A stretch of 64,000 nt of DNA from Plantago ovata (GCA_028274465.1 CM051457.1:111661982-111725981); one strand, 5' to 3'. Shown: positions 37,213 through 52,571, counted from the first letter of the stretch. Notes: generated by a model from the letters alone, not told the origin. Numbers and translations are program-made.

Positions 37213-37790
37213 ACTAGTTACATTTTTCCATCAAACTTATCTCATCCTCGTAAACTGTGACCTGTGAGATATGTGCGTGAACTTAGTACAGGTTATGCGT
37301 GTGATATAGCCTATCAGGAACTCTTAATTCATGAAGTACGTTTCCTTCTTAGGAGAATGAAAGGATGCTCAGAACTCATTTACTACTTGCTTATCTTCCC
37401 GTTTTGCGTTATCCTAGTTTGCTGTATGAGGATTTGCCTCTCCAGTTTGCAGTGGATCTCAGTTTATGCTTTAGTTCGGATTTAAGGTTTCCTTCCAAAG
37501 ACTAGTTCCAAAATTTTGGTAGCATATGTGAACTGTTAATGACTAGTTTGTATCATATGACTGCTTATGTGGTGGTCTAAGTTTTATCTCAATTGGCAAT
37601 TATAGCTCACCTATTCTGTGTCTATCTCGGTTTGAAGTTTTAAACTAATGCAGTGTTGTGTACCTTCGATTGCGTACTAGGTTGATTTCATCAAGGTTTC
37701 TGTCTTTAGAACACCGGTTATCTGATTAGTTCACTGCCCAGTTACATTTTCCCATTGAATTATCTGCTCTTCGTAACCTGTAACCTATGA
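37213..37790 (+). repeat. four-copy block, copy 3
   Basis: Very close to 22232-22800 (for example TTACATTTTTCCATCAAACT and GTTTGAAGTTTTAAACTAAT), so these two are the most recent pair of the four. It directly follows copy 2 in the same orientation. Confidence 0.85.
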
Positions 37791-37829
37791 GATCTCAATA
37801 TGGGATTAAATATCAACCTATCTGAGAGC

Positions 37830-38135
37830 CAGAAATATTCTTAAGACTTGATGACTTCCTCCGGGATTCAACATTCTGGCATCAACTTGGCGGCAGAAAG
37901 AACAAAATCAGTTCATAAATTTATCTTCTGGGATCACATGCCGGTACTGTTTAAATTTCCAGAAAAGAAATGACACGGTTTCCATGTTGTCATCTGTCGT
38001 TAAGTGTATCTGTGCATTATATTTCGATTCAAAGATTTGTATATTAGTTTAGATAGTGGATTAATGCGTGTACTGCAGCTACCATTGCCGGAGCAAATTT
38101 TATATTCTACATGATTCTATAAGTCACCTTCTCAC
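37830..38135 (+). repeat. inverted partner of 18741-19030
   Basis: Noncoding. It aligns with the reverse complement of 18741-19030 up to the phrase ATTCTATAAGTCACC, after which the two diverge. Confidence 0.75.
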
Positions 38136-39600
<1,465 letters not shown>

Positions 39601-39609
39601 TTGTAGGCT

Positions 39610-39774
39610 ACTTTTGAGTGCTTGTAGAAGACCTACATCTACCTGACACCTGATGTCTGCAAGGAGACAAGGTTTGGAAAATCTCCTTACCAAGAGTACA
39701 CTGATCTGATGGCAAAACCCACTTCCAAGATCATCCATGTAGTTGACGAGCCTGAGGCTTCACCTATAGCTTGA
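39610..39774 (+). other. unidentified exon-like coding piece
   Basis: After a 3' splice-like CTTGTAG (about 39629) the frame reads [20 protein letters not shown] and goes on to [12 protein letters not shown] before a TGA at 39772-39774. Its codon pattern and composition look like a genuine last exon of about 48 codons. I do not recognise the family, and no in-frame upstream exon was established. It may be a relic of a captured gene. Confidence 0.35.
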
Positions 39775-39959
39775 TGCTTCTGTTCTCTGGTTTCTGTACT
39801 TGATGAATTGAATGATGGTATGTAAAATTGTCACTCAGCTTTCATATTCCCAGATATCTGTGTGCTTTTCGCATTAAGTAAACCGAAGCTTGAACTTAGA
39901 ACAAAAAATAAACCAACATGCAGATTTACAATCTTGGAGAAAACCAATACTTTACATTC

Positions 39960-40289
39960 ATAAAAAAAAAACCAATATTTTTGGTTGATATGCTCAGCCG
40001 AGCTGGTGATCTAACAGGAGCATATGAAGTCATAAATTCGATGCCTTTCTCTGCACTCTCAAGCATTTGGGATGCATTGGTGAATGGCTGTAAAATTCAT
40101 CAGAGAATGGACTTTTTGGAGAGCATCAAGAGAGACTTGTCGAATTTGCACACAGATGATTCAGGATATTTCAAGCTTTTGTCTAATGTATATGCAGATG
40201 GTGGTAAATGGAGTGATTCTATGACATCGAAGTCAAATGTGAGAAGCGGAATAAAAAACATCCATGGATTCAGTATGGTTGAGATTTGA
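39960..40289 (+). pseudogene. PLS-class PPR gene, 3' fragment with E region (At1g69350-like)
   Basis: The frame reads LVDMLSRAGDLTGAYEVINS, then IWDALVNGCKIHQRMDFLES, DDSGYFKLLSNVYADGGKW and GFSMVEI, then a stop. This is the last PPR motif and E region typical of plant organellar RNA-editing or processing PPR proteins, and matches the end of At1g69350. It is preceded by an A run rather than more PPR motifs, so it is an orphan 3' end. Confidence 0.8.
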
Positions 40290-40299
40290 AGAGATAAGC

Positions 40300-41200
40300 A
40301 TGTAACCTTGGAGAAAGCACATACAGTACATAAGAATCTTTTTAAACCTATAACTGGACCATGCAAGCAAGCAAAAGAATCTCTAGCATGCAAAAGATTG
40401 CATGCCACTCCTGTTTCCTCAGTATAGTCATTCTGCTGGACGGACCACTTATGGGCTTTCTGACACACTCTGGAGCTTTGAAATATCCGGTTAGTAACTG
40501 TTTTTGTTTACTAAGTACTTGAGTACTGCTATAATTATTGCATTGTCTTATTAACCATGTTAGTTAATAGAGTAAGATAAAATGGATCAATAATAAGACA
40601 TTATGAGAAGTCAATAAATTCAAGTTCATTCACTCTAATTGATTTAATGTCTCTTCATTCCTGATAGGATAGTCTAGTTTGCACTGCAATGTGTCCTAGT
40701 TTGCAATGTTGATTTACATCTTGAGCTTAAGTCGAACTACCATCCGCTATGTTTTCTTACAAGGATCCTCACAGCTGGCGTAAAAGGAATGTTATGTTTG
40801 CCATCTCAATGTGCTCAATTCAGGATTTAGTTTGTTTAGTTTTGGTTGTTAGTGAACTTAGTTCAGGATATGTGTGTGATATGGCATATCAGGAACTCTC
40901 AATTTATGAAGTAGGTTTGCTTCTTAGGAGAACGCACGGATGCTCAGATTCCGTTTACTAGTTGCTTATCTTCCTGTTTTGCGTTATCCTAGTTTGCTGT
41001 CTGAGGATTTGTCTCTCCAGTTTGCAGTGCATCTCAATTTATGCTTCAGTTGGCTTTAGTTCGGATTTAAGGTTGTCTTCCAAAGACTACTGGCTTATTA
41101 GTTCCCATCTTTTGGTAGCATATGTGATATGTGAACTGTTAATGACTAGGTTGTATCCTATGGCTGCTTATGTTGTGGTCTAAGTTTTATCTCAGTTCGC
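40300..41200 (+). repeat. segment duplicated from 36180-37130; contains four-copy block, copy 4
   Basis: Follows the PPR stop codon, so it began as the gene's 3' flank. The four-copy block starts at about 40830. Relative to the copy at 36180 it retains the PPR 3' end in front. Confidence 0.8.
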
Positions 41201-42689
41201 AATTTATGCTTTGGCATCAGAACCTTTTAGATCTGGCAGATGACCGCAGCGGTAGTTCTGGGACCTCAGTACACCACCACCACCAGCTGTTCAACAAAAT
41301 GTGAAATGTCTCAGTCAGCAAAACAGCGGTAAGTAATCTGATTCTGATACTCGTTCACTTGTCTAAATCAATACAGCGGTAAGTAATCTAGATCAAATGG
41401 CAAGAAGCGCAAGGCGGTTCCTTAAAAGGAAATACTTGGAGAAAGCAGATAATCGGAGAATCAATATATAGGATCTTATTATTTGGCAATATGTAGAACC
41501 ATTTTCAGTTTCTGTCGATCCATTATATTTTACTTAATTTATGCACCTTTGATTTGTCATATGACAATTTTGAATCTATGATTTTTACCGTTTCATGCAA
41601 TTAAGAAGCTGATGAGTAACTTGAGATCTTAGAGTTTTAGAGTTTGTGAGTGAGTGGTTTTGATGATCTGGTTATGCTGTTATTTAGAGAAATGAGTCCA
41701 GGTTCAATGTGTGGATGCTTGGTTGGTTAGAGTGTTCTTCATGTACTCGATCTGGGATCAGGTGTGGGAAGCTGAGTGAGGCCCTGATTTGACGGTGGAA
41801 TTTAATGTTCTTAAAATGTTATGGGGACATCTGCGATATTCGAAGTGGACACTGAGAATAATTACTGGCTGGAAGATTGATAATTCTTGATTTGGGATTT
41901 TAATTTACTGAAAAATGATTTTAATTCTTGATGAGAATTTTGGCTGTTTAAGGTTTGTACTTGGAAGCAATTATAGTCTATAGATGGGTATGGACCATGG
42001 AGAATGTGATCGTTTGAGAGAATGCATGAGAATTCTGTAAGTCCCAAGTCTGTCTTCTTACTGTGTGTGCAAATACCCAGGTGAATTTGCTGAAAGTTGA
42101 CTTGCAGATCACTCTTGGGATTTCCTTTTCTCAGTTAGTCATCAGGAACGGGAAAATAAGCTCCTCTTTAGTAACCAAAAGCCCACATACCAATTTCATA
42201 AACTATTTTGTATCGAGCCTATAGAATTCGAGATTAGGAAGAGAAGAAAATGAAATTCTTACAGGCATATGCAGCTCTCACAATCATAAATCCTGGGAAT
42301 ATAATAGTCTAGATGACCTTATGTTTCATAAAGAGTTTTATACCAAGAACTTGGGTCTGTTTATTGGTTAATGATTCTTAGAGATATTCTATAGTATTAC
42401 ATTCTTTTCTTTTCTTCAAATCAATGAAATCATATTCATATTCATCATGATTATACCGCATGCCAATAGTTTTCTTTTTACTCTGCAAATAATTAAAGTT
42501 ATAAGTTTTTTAGTTTTAATTAACTTCTTGTTCCACAGTACATTTGATTTCTTTGCACTATTTTGTTGTTGTAAACATATAAAGATGTCTTTGCAAAGGA
42601 GTTTTAGAAAAATCAACTGATTGATTTTGTACAGACCACTGCAGCAGAGCTCTTGTTTACACAGCCCAGGCTGCCTGATGCTAATTCCA
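41201..42689. other. intergenic, no gene seen
   Basis: No coding frame with a recognisable domain on either strand. A short direct repeat, CAGCGGTAAGTAATCT, occurs at about 41326 and 41376. Confidence 0.4.
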
Positions 42690-43120
42690 GTTGTGCATAT
42701 TGGAGACTTGGAGTCCGCCAGAGGTTGGTACTTGGAAGTTAAATTTTGATGCCTCGTTAAAGTGTATACATCAGGGAGCAGGTGTTGGGGTCGTTCTGCG
42801 CAATCATTCAGGTACAGTGAAGGCTTGGAAACATTAGAATTTCGAGCATGTGGTCCGCCCAGAAAATGCCGAACTTTTAGCTGCCAGGTGCGCTGTAATT
42901 TTGCTGTGGCGCTGCAGACTTAGACATGTAATCTTTGAAGGTGATTGCTTGAATATAATCAAGCAACTTCAGTCTTGTGATCGTCCAATGAATTCAGCAG
43001 GGGGGTACTAATCGGTGATATCAGGTCGCATGTTCCAGTTTTTAGCCCTTTTTCTTTCCGTTTTGTTAGACGTGATTGTAATAAGTTGGCCCATTTGGTG
43101 CATGTAATGTCGTAGACAGT
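42690..43120 (+). pseudogene. RNase H domain remnant of a LINE
   Basis: The frame shows the plant retroelement RNase H pattern: VGTWKLNFDASLKCIHQGAG, VGVVLRNHSGTVKAW, PENAELLAARCAVILLW and VIFEGDCLNIIKQLQS, with one stop after AWKH and others later. The catalytic acidic residues of the fold (FDAS, AEL, EGD) are recognisable. It probably belongs with the zf-RVT remnant at 35.2-35.7 kb. Confidence 0.8.
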
Positions 43121-46100
43121 AGTGTTGCGGTATTAGTTCACGACCAACACTATTCATCTGTTAACCTTAACGACTACACATCTCTTGATCACAATCGATC
43201 CAAAGAGATTTGCATAATTTAGCAGATTTATTAAACAAGAACATTGTCGTGTCATTAACAACTAACAAGACATGCTGATGAGAATTGAGAAATCATTAAT
43301 TATTTGTATATTAAATCAAATTAATTGAGTTTCAGAAAAGATTTGCAGATCAATCTTGTAAATAGCGTATGAGCTGTTAATACATGTGCCCATGATTTCA
43401 AGTAATCGTTGATATAGCTACATATGTCGTGGCATCATTCATAGTACTGTGTGAAAATGATGAAATTTTTTGAGATTTGGGATCCCAAAATATTGGACAT
43501 TTTTCAGTCCTCCCATGCTTAAATAAGTAACTTTTTAAATAAAAATTCCATAGTGATACACAAATCTTTCTCGACTAAACGCTTACTCGTCACAGGGAGT
43601 GCATTTTTTAGTTACATGTGGTCCCTTTTATTTAGGTTTGATCAGGTGTCATATTTGATGGGATTTAATGTAGATAAATTACATTCTGGTGTATACATGA
43701 TTAGCATGCATTGCATTAATTCGGCTGCTTTGTATACATGGTTAGCATTGCAGGTGAGCTTTTTACATTACGAAAGGAACTTACGTAAGTCGTTTCGAGT
43801 GATTTTTTTTTTTGTCAAGAATTGAAGCGTCGTGATTTTCAGCCTAATAAGACAAAAACCAATATGGATTTTGAGACGTTTTATAATATTTGGATTTTAT
43901 TTTATTTTATTTTATTGTTTTACTTTGCGACTTGTTTCATTTCATTTATGAATTATAGACGTTTTCAACTTTTGAAGAATTCTAAACATATTCCGGAACT
44001 AAGATTCGATCGAATCTAAGTATGCACAAGTTTAAATTCACTTTCTTTCTTCATTTTGTTAAACGCTAAAAACCCTAGAGATAGATTGAGTTCTTCATAC
44101 TACTTCCTTTATTTTTGGCTTCATCATCTTTTGATTATTCAAGGAAATGAAAAGACGTTCCTGGAACCTTTGAAGATGTAGACAAGACAATGTCAAGATG
44201 GTGTTAGTATATTTTTTACTTGGTTTTAGGAATGATTGCCCCTTAAACTTAGAGCATTGTCTTGAGGTGCCCCTCTCTACTATAGTGATTAGTGACGGAG
44301 TGGTTACATGTTAAAACAGTCCTTCCTTGTAAGTTGGATTGTATTCTTCGCTCTCAAGATGACTTGTGAAATTTCGTAAAATCAGTAGTCAATTTTATTT
44401 CTGACCTTAATGTACTTGGTCAATTTCAAACACTCCATTGATAAATGTATCACTTAGAGTGTGAAAAACATACCTACAAAATCTTTGAGGGACCAGAGAC
44501 AATAAATTTGTTACGTGAACGTAAATTTATAAGCTTTTGAAGCTTGTAAGTTAATTAATAAGCTAACGTTAAATAGAGCCATAAGCTTGAGTTTTCCTAT
44601 CAATTTCCGCGACGACTCCAACTGCACACTTGCAATATGTATCATTTTGACACTATTGTATTCTTACATTGCTCTAACAAGAATCTTCACTTCAGCTTCT
44701 TCAGATTGGCAAAGTTGGTTTTAATTGTTACAATCTTGTTTTTACCAATCTTGTTAAATATTACTACAAATTAACTTTTTTTTTTTAACGGTCAAATAAT
44801 ATAGAAATAAAAAACACGACAAAGTTTACAACAACAAGGTGCATAAGAGATGCACACGAAAATCCTCCAAAACCTAAACAACCTAGCGTAAGAATAATAA
44901 CAAGAGCAAACCCCTCATTTTTACGCGTAGTCGATCTTCACAATATATCCTCATTAAAGCTAGTCAACATACCATAACAACTTTCATTGACATGAGACAC
45001 ATTGTTTCTAACATTGGCATCATATATATAAAACCTCATTTTTTGTTCTTGATTCATTCTTTGACAAACAAGCAAATGACTTGCCAATAGTGGGTGTGTG
45101 TCACATATATTGTTTGACATGTCAAAAGATAGCTTAATTACATTCAACAAAAGACTCATTATTAATCAATCAAATTCTAGTAGAAAGCCAGATTGAGCAA
45201 TGGATTTGACCAACAATAGTCTTCATTAATTAACTACAATAATAATAATGACACCAAGTCACGAACCAGCCTGAATTAAATAAAAGCTTCTCTCATGAAG
45301 TATTCAATACGTTATTCGTGCATTATCTAAACATGGGACCTCTTTGTGATCTCTTACCAGATTTTCAAATATATTTATCGATTGATGGTGAGGTGACAAT
45401 AACATATAACATATATAGCACTTACTTATAAGGGTTATCGAGGGGTCATGGAATTTGAATCATCATCAAGTAGGAGGTATCGAGATCAAATTCAAGCGAT
45501 AATGAAGGTATAGCTTTCTCCGAAATGATGAAGGTGATATCAAGATCAAATCCAAGAGATAATTTAAGTAACTAGGAGGTTTCGAGTTCAGTCAGTGCAG
45601 ATTTTAGATAAAAATGACATAGTATAAAAAGGTGACATTATTAAATTGTCAAGTTGTTCGTGTATTTTGTTACGGACTTCTAATTCAATATTAACAAAAT
45701 AAATCCAAGTAAAAAAATACTTGGAATACAAGAAGATGACATTAGATTTCATGATCACATCGGTCACCATTAGATATCTTACCCACTTAATTACGACTTT
45801 AGAGATAATTTAACAGAAAGCATCTTAATTTTGTTTTTCAAAGACTTCAAATTGGAAAATGACATTTTCACCCCAATCATAAAAGTAAAATCTATTTTAT
45901 ATCCAACAAGAAAATACTGCACAAGTCCAATGGTGACATTGTATTATTTTACCTAACCATAGCAAGAAGAATTAATCAAAGGGACTGTTTTATATATAGA
46001 AGTGATATATTTTTTTCCAAAGAAGAAACGAAAAACTTTAAGACTTTATTTTGTTACATAGCAGTTGTGTCAATGTCTCCCGTGTCTCTAGTCTATATAT

Positions 46101-49100
46101 ATATATATATATATATATATGGAATTATTCAAAGTTAGTATTTTATTATTGCAATGAAACTATACATATTATACTCCCTTTGGTACAAGTAATATTAAAA
46201 TGTTTTAACCTTTTCGTTCAACAAGTTTCATGTTAACCACAAATTACTTCTCCTAAACTACAATGATAAGATATTTAACAAAATGATAATGTAAAAATTT
46301 AGAGTCCATATTTCCACAATATAACTTTGTTAAATATTTTGTCATTGTAATTTAAAATTAATTAACTTGTGGTTAAAATCGACATTTGTTTTTATTTTTT
46401 AAATGTTTATGGGGAAGTATTAATTGATTGATTCTTTAATTTGACATGTTTGTGCAAACAAAATGTTTGTACATTGTCCTATTATGTGGGCTACCTATTT
46501 AACCAGTTAAAGATTATGCTGTATATTGATTCTTGATTGAATTTTCAGCACAATTTCATTGGTCATGCAATTGTGTTTGTTAATTGTAGTGCTATATGCA
46601 TGTAGAAAACCGGGGACTCCATTGGTGTCCTTTCCTTATTCCTTGGCCCATTGGTACAGTGACGGGGAAGACCGATAGTATTCTACCCACTACTGCACTA
46701 CATCTCATTTTCTCCGGTTACATGCATGTTGTGTCTAGGTGGGGCTGCTAGTAGGTTATGAGATGACCGTCAACATCAGATGCACCCATACCCGCCAGTT
46801 CGATCCTAGGGAGGAGATCAGTGTGCCCCCTCTCACTGATCATGAGCCCCCATGGTCGAAGACATCACTGTTGAGTTCGTATCAATAATAGTCGATTACA
46901 TAATCACAAAAACTCACAATAACGACTAAACCACCAAGAACTTGATGCACCAAATCAAACACACACCCAAGCAACCAAAACAGAAAACAGAGCAAGAACG
47001 CAAGCAAGAAAGAACACAAGAGTTTAACGTGGTTCGGTTGTAAATAACCTACATCCACGGAGATCATCAGCTTCAATATATTATATGAACGCCAATTACA
47101 AGTCTTTAGCAGTATGCAAGAAATAAGAACAAAACTGTCTCTCAAAGCTAGAACCTATAATCTATAATATATCACTTGTCGAAGTAGTCGAACAAGCCTT
47201 CAATGCCGTGTTGTTATTCGTCTCCAGATCTGGTATGAGCATGCAGTAATCACCCATTTATATAGCTTTTGCAGCTAAACCTAAAGGAATTCGAATAAGA
47301 ATTGATTTACTAATATTATGGAGACAATTACCTTTTCCTGACTGCATTCGGAAACAGTCGTTGAGATAACACATCACAAACACCCATACCTATGAACCTA
47401 CTAGTCATTCCGATTCCCAAGTCCGAACAACTATCTCAAATGTACAAGCATGTCACGGTGGAATCAAAACTATTTATGGTGTTGTATGATCACTACTAAA
47501 TATCCACCGTCCGGTTGTCCCAGGTGGTAGGAATTTTATCGGAGTACATCATCTATTTACCTTGACTTGTAGTAAACAAAAGAGACATGAGTGCCGCTAG
47601 AATTGAGAAATGGAGGTGGCGAAATGTATTATAACAAGAGTTTTGTACGGTAGAAGTTTAGAAATTTTAACTAAACAAGTACACTAATGAAAAAAATATA
47701 CATGTCGTAATTAAATAAATTCAAAAGTTTGAGAGTGACGGTCACTGAAAGCATAGAGAAGACTCCAACTCCAAGGAACTCAAGGATCAGTGGTGAAGCG
47801 GGATGGGTCCTGTGCCTAAGACACCCCTACACGTCATATTATGGTAGAACCAACCCATGAAATGTATAAAAGGAAATCCCATTTAGAAACCCTTTTTGCG
47901 AGGGAATTTGGGTCTCTACTCTAGATAATACTACTATGCACTCAAACTATTTTGCGATGCAATATAAAATTGAAATGATGTAATTGAGGAATATTGATTG
48001 TACGACGGTGTGATATAGTTATATAGTAGTTCGTCTCACCACCTAAAAGAAAATTATAAAATTAAATAATAGATAGACGACCATAAAAAGGACAAGAAAG
48101 TTTCGACTATTAACAAAAACAAGTTATGAGCTAGAAAACATCAAATTTCACTTGGAGAGATAATGGTGGTCAAGTGGTAAAGATGTTAAAGTACAACGAG
48201 AGTTATAATGTGGTAAAAAGAGCAGTATTACAGTAATATTGTTATATTCAATGTTTAAGAGAAAATTTGAATTTAAATTGATCATTAATGATTTAGTCAA
48301 TAATTTAAGATATAATAAGATGAACGATAGCAGATAATTCAGCATTACAATATAACAAATTAACAATATAACCCGATATGTGTATATAAATAGCGACCGG
48401 TATAAGAAATGGATAAGCTAATATGGATTTGACTATTGCAGGCATATACTATGAATCACATGTGGTTCTCATCTAGTAGTCCTAATATTACAGACACCTT
48501 TCCCTTTCCATAATTTTGGGACCAATGAGAAATGGATGTGATCATGAAGATACTTATGTAACTTTCAATTCTTTCTAGAAACAACCCTTTTTAGCCTATG
48601 TTTCCAGTCGATCCGGATTTATCCGATAGAATCTTGGCCGATAGTCTTATTGGGTTAGAGAGTTTCGATTAATTCAAATTTATTTGTTAAAAAGAATTAC
48701 ATACAAAAATACATTTGTAACATAGTTAATAAAATAATTCATAGATTTTCTTTTAAAATTCAAATTTTACCCTCTTACTTTTACCACTAAACTACTATTT
48801 AACTACATTATAACTTTAAAAAAATACAATTAAACCAATCTTATAACTCTTAAACTCCGAACTCTCCCTTGCTACTTGCTACTTAAGTACATTTTTACCT
48901 GTCTTTGTCTTATAACATTTCGGATTTCGGAAGCTTCTTTCAATAAAATGAAGTTAATTATTTTAAACTGAGTCACTAGACTAAACTTAGATAAACAAAC
49001 TAAATAAATTTAAACCACCTAAATTTATCTAGTCTGAAATGATCTTAACTTAAATGAATATAAATAAACTGAATTTAACCTAGTCTAATTTTCGATTGAA

Positions 49101-49300
49101 CATCTACAAGAGTGAGGTGTTCGGGTCAATATCGGGTCCGGGTTTCTCTTCATATAAAACTTTTGTCCCTTTACCAGTTGAGGTAAAAATACCCATTCAA
49201 AGAAAGGTGGGGTATGGCTGTGTAGGGTCCATATGCCCCTTGAGTTCTGTGCACATCACCAAGACACCTACATTTACACCAAATTTCAGTCAATTCACTT
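43121..49300. other. gene-poor AT-rich region
   Basis: No protein-coding gene seen over about 6 kb. It contains a (TA)n run at about 46097-46121 and a Stowaway at 46174-46417. Between about 46880 and 47450 the text includes GAGTTTAACGTGGTTCGGTT, common near the ends of plant copia LTRs, but I could not delimit an LTR. Promoter elements of the kinase gene should lie in the last few hundred bases. Confidence 0.4.
46174..46417. mobile_element. Stowaway-like MITE
   Basis: 244 bp with ends CTCCCTTTGG and GGGGAAG, flanked by TA at 46172-46173 and 46418-46419. The interior is an inverted repeat: TTAACCACAAATTA on the left, TTAACTTGTGGTTAA on the right, with ATATTTAACAAA/TTTGTTAAATAT further in. Confidence 0.78.
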
Positions 49301-49379
49301 CACCACCTTCCATATCTTTTCCTCCTCTGCTTATATCCCCCAACAAACCATTCAAAAATAGACAGAGAGACATTTGGTT

Positions 49380-50277
49380 GTAAGTTTTTCACAAATTCCT
49401 CAAGAAAGTTGAACCATTTGAGTGCAGAGGTTATCTTCTTGCTGCTGTTCTATAGTCTATACCGTGTTGAAACTTTGCACCTTTTTTCAAGTAATAATAG
49501 TCCAAACGGTTGAACAAATCCAGGAGCAATTACTACTAATACTATAGCTCCTTCATGGTTACAAGTTTTACCCACCAATCACTTTTTCTTATAGCTGGTG
49601 AGAAAATAGAATGAGGCAGTTGAGGCCATTTATTGATGTTTGAAACTATTGTTTTGTTTTGTAGTATAGCATTATTTTTTGTCATATGCATTCAATTCTC
49701 AGCTTAATTGTTTGTTTCTTGTTAGCTGTTACTACTTGCTAGTTTCATTCAGTCTATGTGTGCCTTTGGTTTCTTTCTTCCAAATTCACATGTCTTTCTT
49801 GAGCTTAAGTTTACTGGGTTTTGGATTCTTGTTTGCAACTTGACAAATTCACATGTATTTCTTGGGCTTTTGTTGAACAATTTGCTTCTTTTTTTCAGGT
49901 AATTTTGATTTCTGTTTAACTTTGTGTTATTGATAGAGTCTATGTAAATGTATTATGGCCTCAAGTTTACTGGGTTTCGGATTCTTGTTTGCAAGTTGAC
50001 AACTTCACATGTGTTAATTTACTCATTTTCTCAAACAATTGATGGTTCCTTTTTGGTAATTTTGTCCTCATGGAATTTTGTTTAACCACTAGTCTTTGTT
50101 TTATTCATTTCCTGTTTGTTCTTTAAAATATTGTCCAATACCATTAGCTTACCAGTAGATTAGATATGTGTTGCCTTTGCTAGCCACTAAATATGTATAT
50201 ATGAGCTTAAGTTTACTGATTTTTCATTATGATGTTGATCCTGTTCCTGAGATTGTGTACTGTTTTAATCTCTGCAG
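49380..50277 (+). other. probable 5' UTR (leader) intron of the kinase gene
   Basis: A donor GTAAGT at 49380 and an acceptor TCTCTGCAG ending at 50277 bracket T-rich sequence about 57 nt before the start codon. A TATA-like CATATAAAA at about 49151 lies upstream. Within the intron a phrase of about 55 nt (AAGTTTACTGGGTTT.GGATTC, GACAA.TTCACATGT) appears twice, at about 49805 and 49963, a local duplication. Transcript evidence would be needed to confirm splicing. Confidence 0.5.
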
Positions 50278-50334
50278 GTTTTGTTATGAAACTCAGAATT
50301 GAATCTTGAGAGAGTAAAGAAAAAGGAAAGAGCA

Positions 50335-52571
50335 ATGAAGTGTTTCTATTACTTTAAGGATAGGACTAGATGTAGAACACAAAAATCAGCACCAATTTTC
50401 AAAAACCAGAGCCAGTCTGAGATGTCGGAAGCCGATAGAGTGACCAAGTCTTCGGGTTCTGCGGCTTCTGCTCCTTCGCCACGCGGCATACCTGAAATGT
50501 ATGAAGAGAAAGCTCAAAACTTGAGAGTTTTTACCTTCTCTGAGCTCAAGCAGGCCACTAACAACTTCAATAGGTTGCTTAAGATCGGTGAAGGCGGTTT
50601 CGGGTGCGTGTATAAGGGAAGCATTAAGCCTGTGGATGGAAAAGGTGATCCAATTGTGGTTGCTATCAAGAAACTCAATAAAGATGGCTACCAGGTACTT
50701 TTTATTGCTATGGTTTTGTTCAGTTAGTTGGTTGAAGGTCTTATATCTATGTCATGATGAAATCATCTTAGTACTTTTAGAAAGAATGTGGCTGTGAAGT
50801 TCTTTGATGCCTTTGATGAATGTAGGTTCTTGTAGATTCTTTATAATAACAAGAATGTAGTTTAAACTTGAAAATTGTATGTATATACTGCAGAAGTTGA
50901 TATTTAATTATATTGGCTGATTTAGCTAACATATTGAAATCTTGGCACATTCTTTGGCATATAGTTTGGAATTAAAAATTTGTAGAGTTGTTGGAAATGC
51001 ATTTGACCTTTGGTAAATTAAGCTAAAGATTCTGAAATTCTGCATTCACTAATTAAAAAGTCTTGGATGATCTCAGGGTCATAAACAATGGGTTGCAGAA
51101 GTGCAATTTCTTGGTGTGGTCGAGCATCCGAATCTTGTCAAACTTATCGGCTACTGTGCCATGGATGGAGAAAGGGGTATACAGAGACTTCTTGTGTACG
51201 AGTACATGCAAAACAAAAGCCTCGAAGATCATCTCTTCAATAGTGCTTTTCCGACTCTATCTTGGGAACGGAGGACGCAAATACTACTAGGGGCGGCTGA
51301 GGGATTAGCCTATCTGCACGAAGAATTAGAAATCCAGGTTTTTCCTTTCATTCCCATTTTTCTGCCTATATATATTATCACTTTCCATAAACCGGAAGAA
51401 CATGAACATATTTGACAGTAATAGCCTTTTCCTTAGATTTGCGTGAGATGATGCTAGTCAAGTACTCAAGTTACAAGTGATCATATTTGAAAATTGGATT
51501 GCTTATTTTCTGTACTGACTGTTGTTTTTGCTGTTGATCAGGTCATCTACCGGGATTTTAAGGCATCAAATGTTTTGTTGGATGAAGATTTCAAGCCAAA
51601 GCTTTCAGACTTTGGGCTTGCGAGAGAGGGGCCATCACCTGGTCAAACCCATGTTTCTACCGCAGTAAGTTCACTTTGTAAACATGGCATGAACTTTTTG
51701 TGGCAGGGTGAATAAAGAACTTCAAAATTGTGAAAACAGCACTCTTCTCCTGATTTCTGCCTTCCCACAATTGCACTCTTAAACTTTCTACTAAACATTT
51801 TTGTCCCGCAACTTTTGGACTTGTTTGCACTTCAATGATATCCACGTTTAATAGATGTTCATTTAAGATTATCTCAAGGATAAAATGAGAAATAGTAATG
51901 AGACAAGATGAAACAATTAGGTCTGTAATGTGAGAAATTTTTGAAGTTTAGGCAGCAAATGAGAAAAGGGAGGGTGTGTAATTTTCCGTCGTCGTCATTA
52001 TCTTCTCAGCAAACTAACTGCTTCATGTTTGTAGGTTGTTGGAACATATGGATATGCTGCCCCGGATTACATAGAGACGGGACATCTTACCACCAAGAGC
52101 GACGTTTGGAGTTTCGGAGTGGTACTATACGAGATCTTGACAGGCAGAAGATCTCTAGAAAGGGACCGACCCAAGTCCGAGCAAAAGCTGTTGGACTGGG
52201 TGAAACAGTATCCAGCAGACGGTCGTAAATTTGGCATGATAATGGACCCAAGACTCGAAGGCCAGTATTCAATCAGCGCAGCTCGTAAAATTGCCAAATT
52301 AGCCGATAGCTGCTTGGTAAAGAGCGCAAAAGATAGGCCCAAGATGAGCAAGGTGGTGGAAAGCCTAAAGCAAATAGTTGAGGTTTCAGATATGGAAAGC
52401 CCTCCGACCAACTATGCTGAGGATGTCGAAGACAAAACGAAGGAAGAAAAGCCCGAGAAGCATATGGAATCTGCCAAGAGGCGTATCGCACATTTGGCGA
52501 AGATAAGTGAGAACTTGGGTGGAGTGAGTAGAAGAAGGTTTATGATCATGCAGAGGGCCAAAGTGACTTGA
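50335..52571 (+). CDS. receptor-like cytoplasmic kinase, RLCK-VII (PBL19-like), 4 exons
   Basis: Exons 50335-50694, 51077-51337, 51542-51664 and 52035-52571 are all phase 0 and give 426 residues. The start MKCFYYFKD is typical of the PBL19/PBL20/PCRK1 branch, which relays pattern-triggered immune signals from plasma-membrane receptor kinases. Kinase landmarks are complete: GEGGFG at 85-90, Lys112 in VAIKK, YRDFK at 210-214, DFG at 230-232, a Ser/Thr-bearing activation loop ending [11 protein letters not shown] (APD instead of APE). The RD residue pair is present. A Lys/Glu-rich tail follows the kinase domain ([15 protein letters not shown]). There is no Gly2, so no N-myristoylation; Cys3 could be palmitoylated. 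All splice sites are canonical and the gene looks functional. The exact orthologue is inferred from memory. Confidence 0.92.

Noticed and set aside
46750-47450. Possible copia solo LTR
   Set aside because: A GTGGTTCGGTT phrase is suggestive, but TG..CA ends and a 5-bp duplication could not be found.
50299-50334. Upstream in-frame extension of the kinase N-terminus
   Set aside because: It needs a TTG start. The ATG at 50335 gives the family-typical MKCF start.
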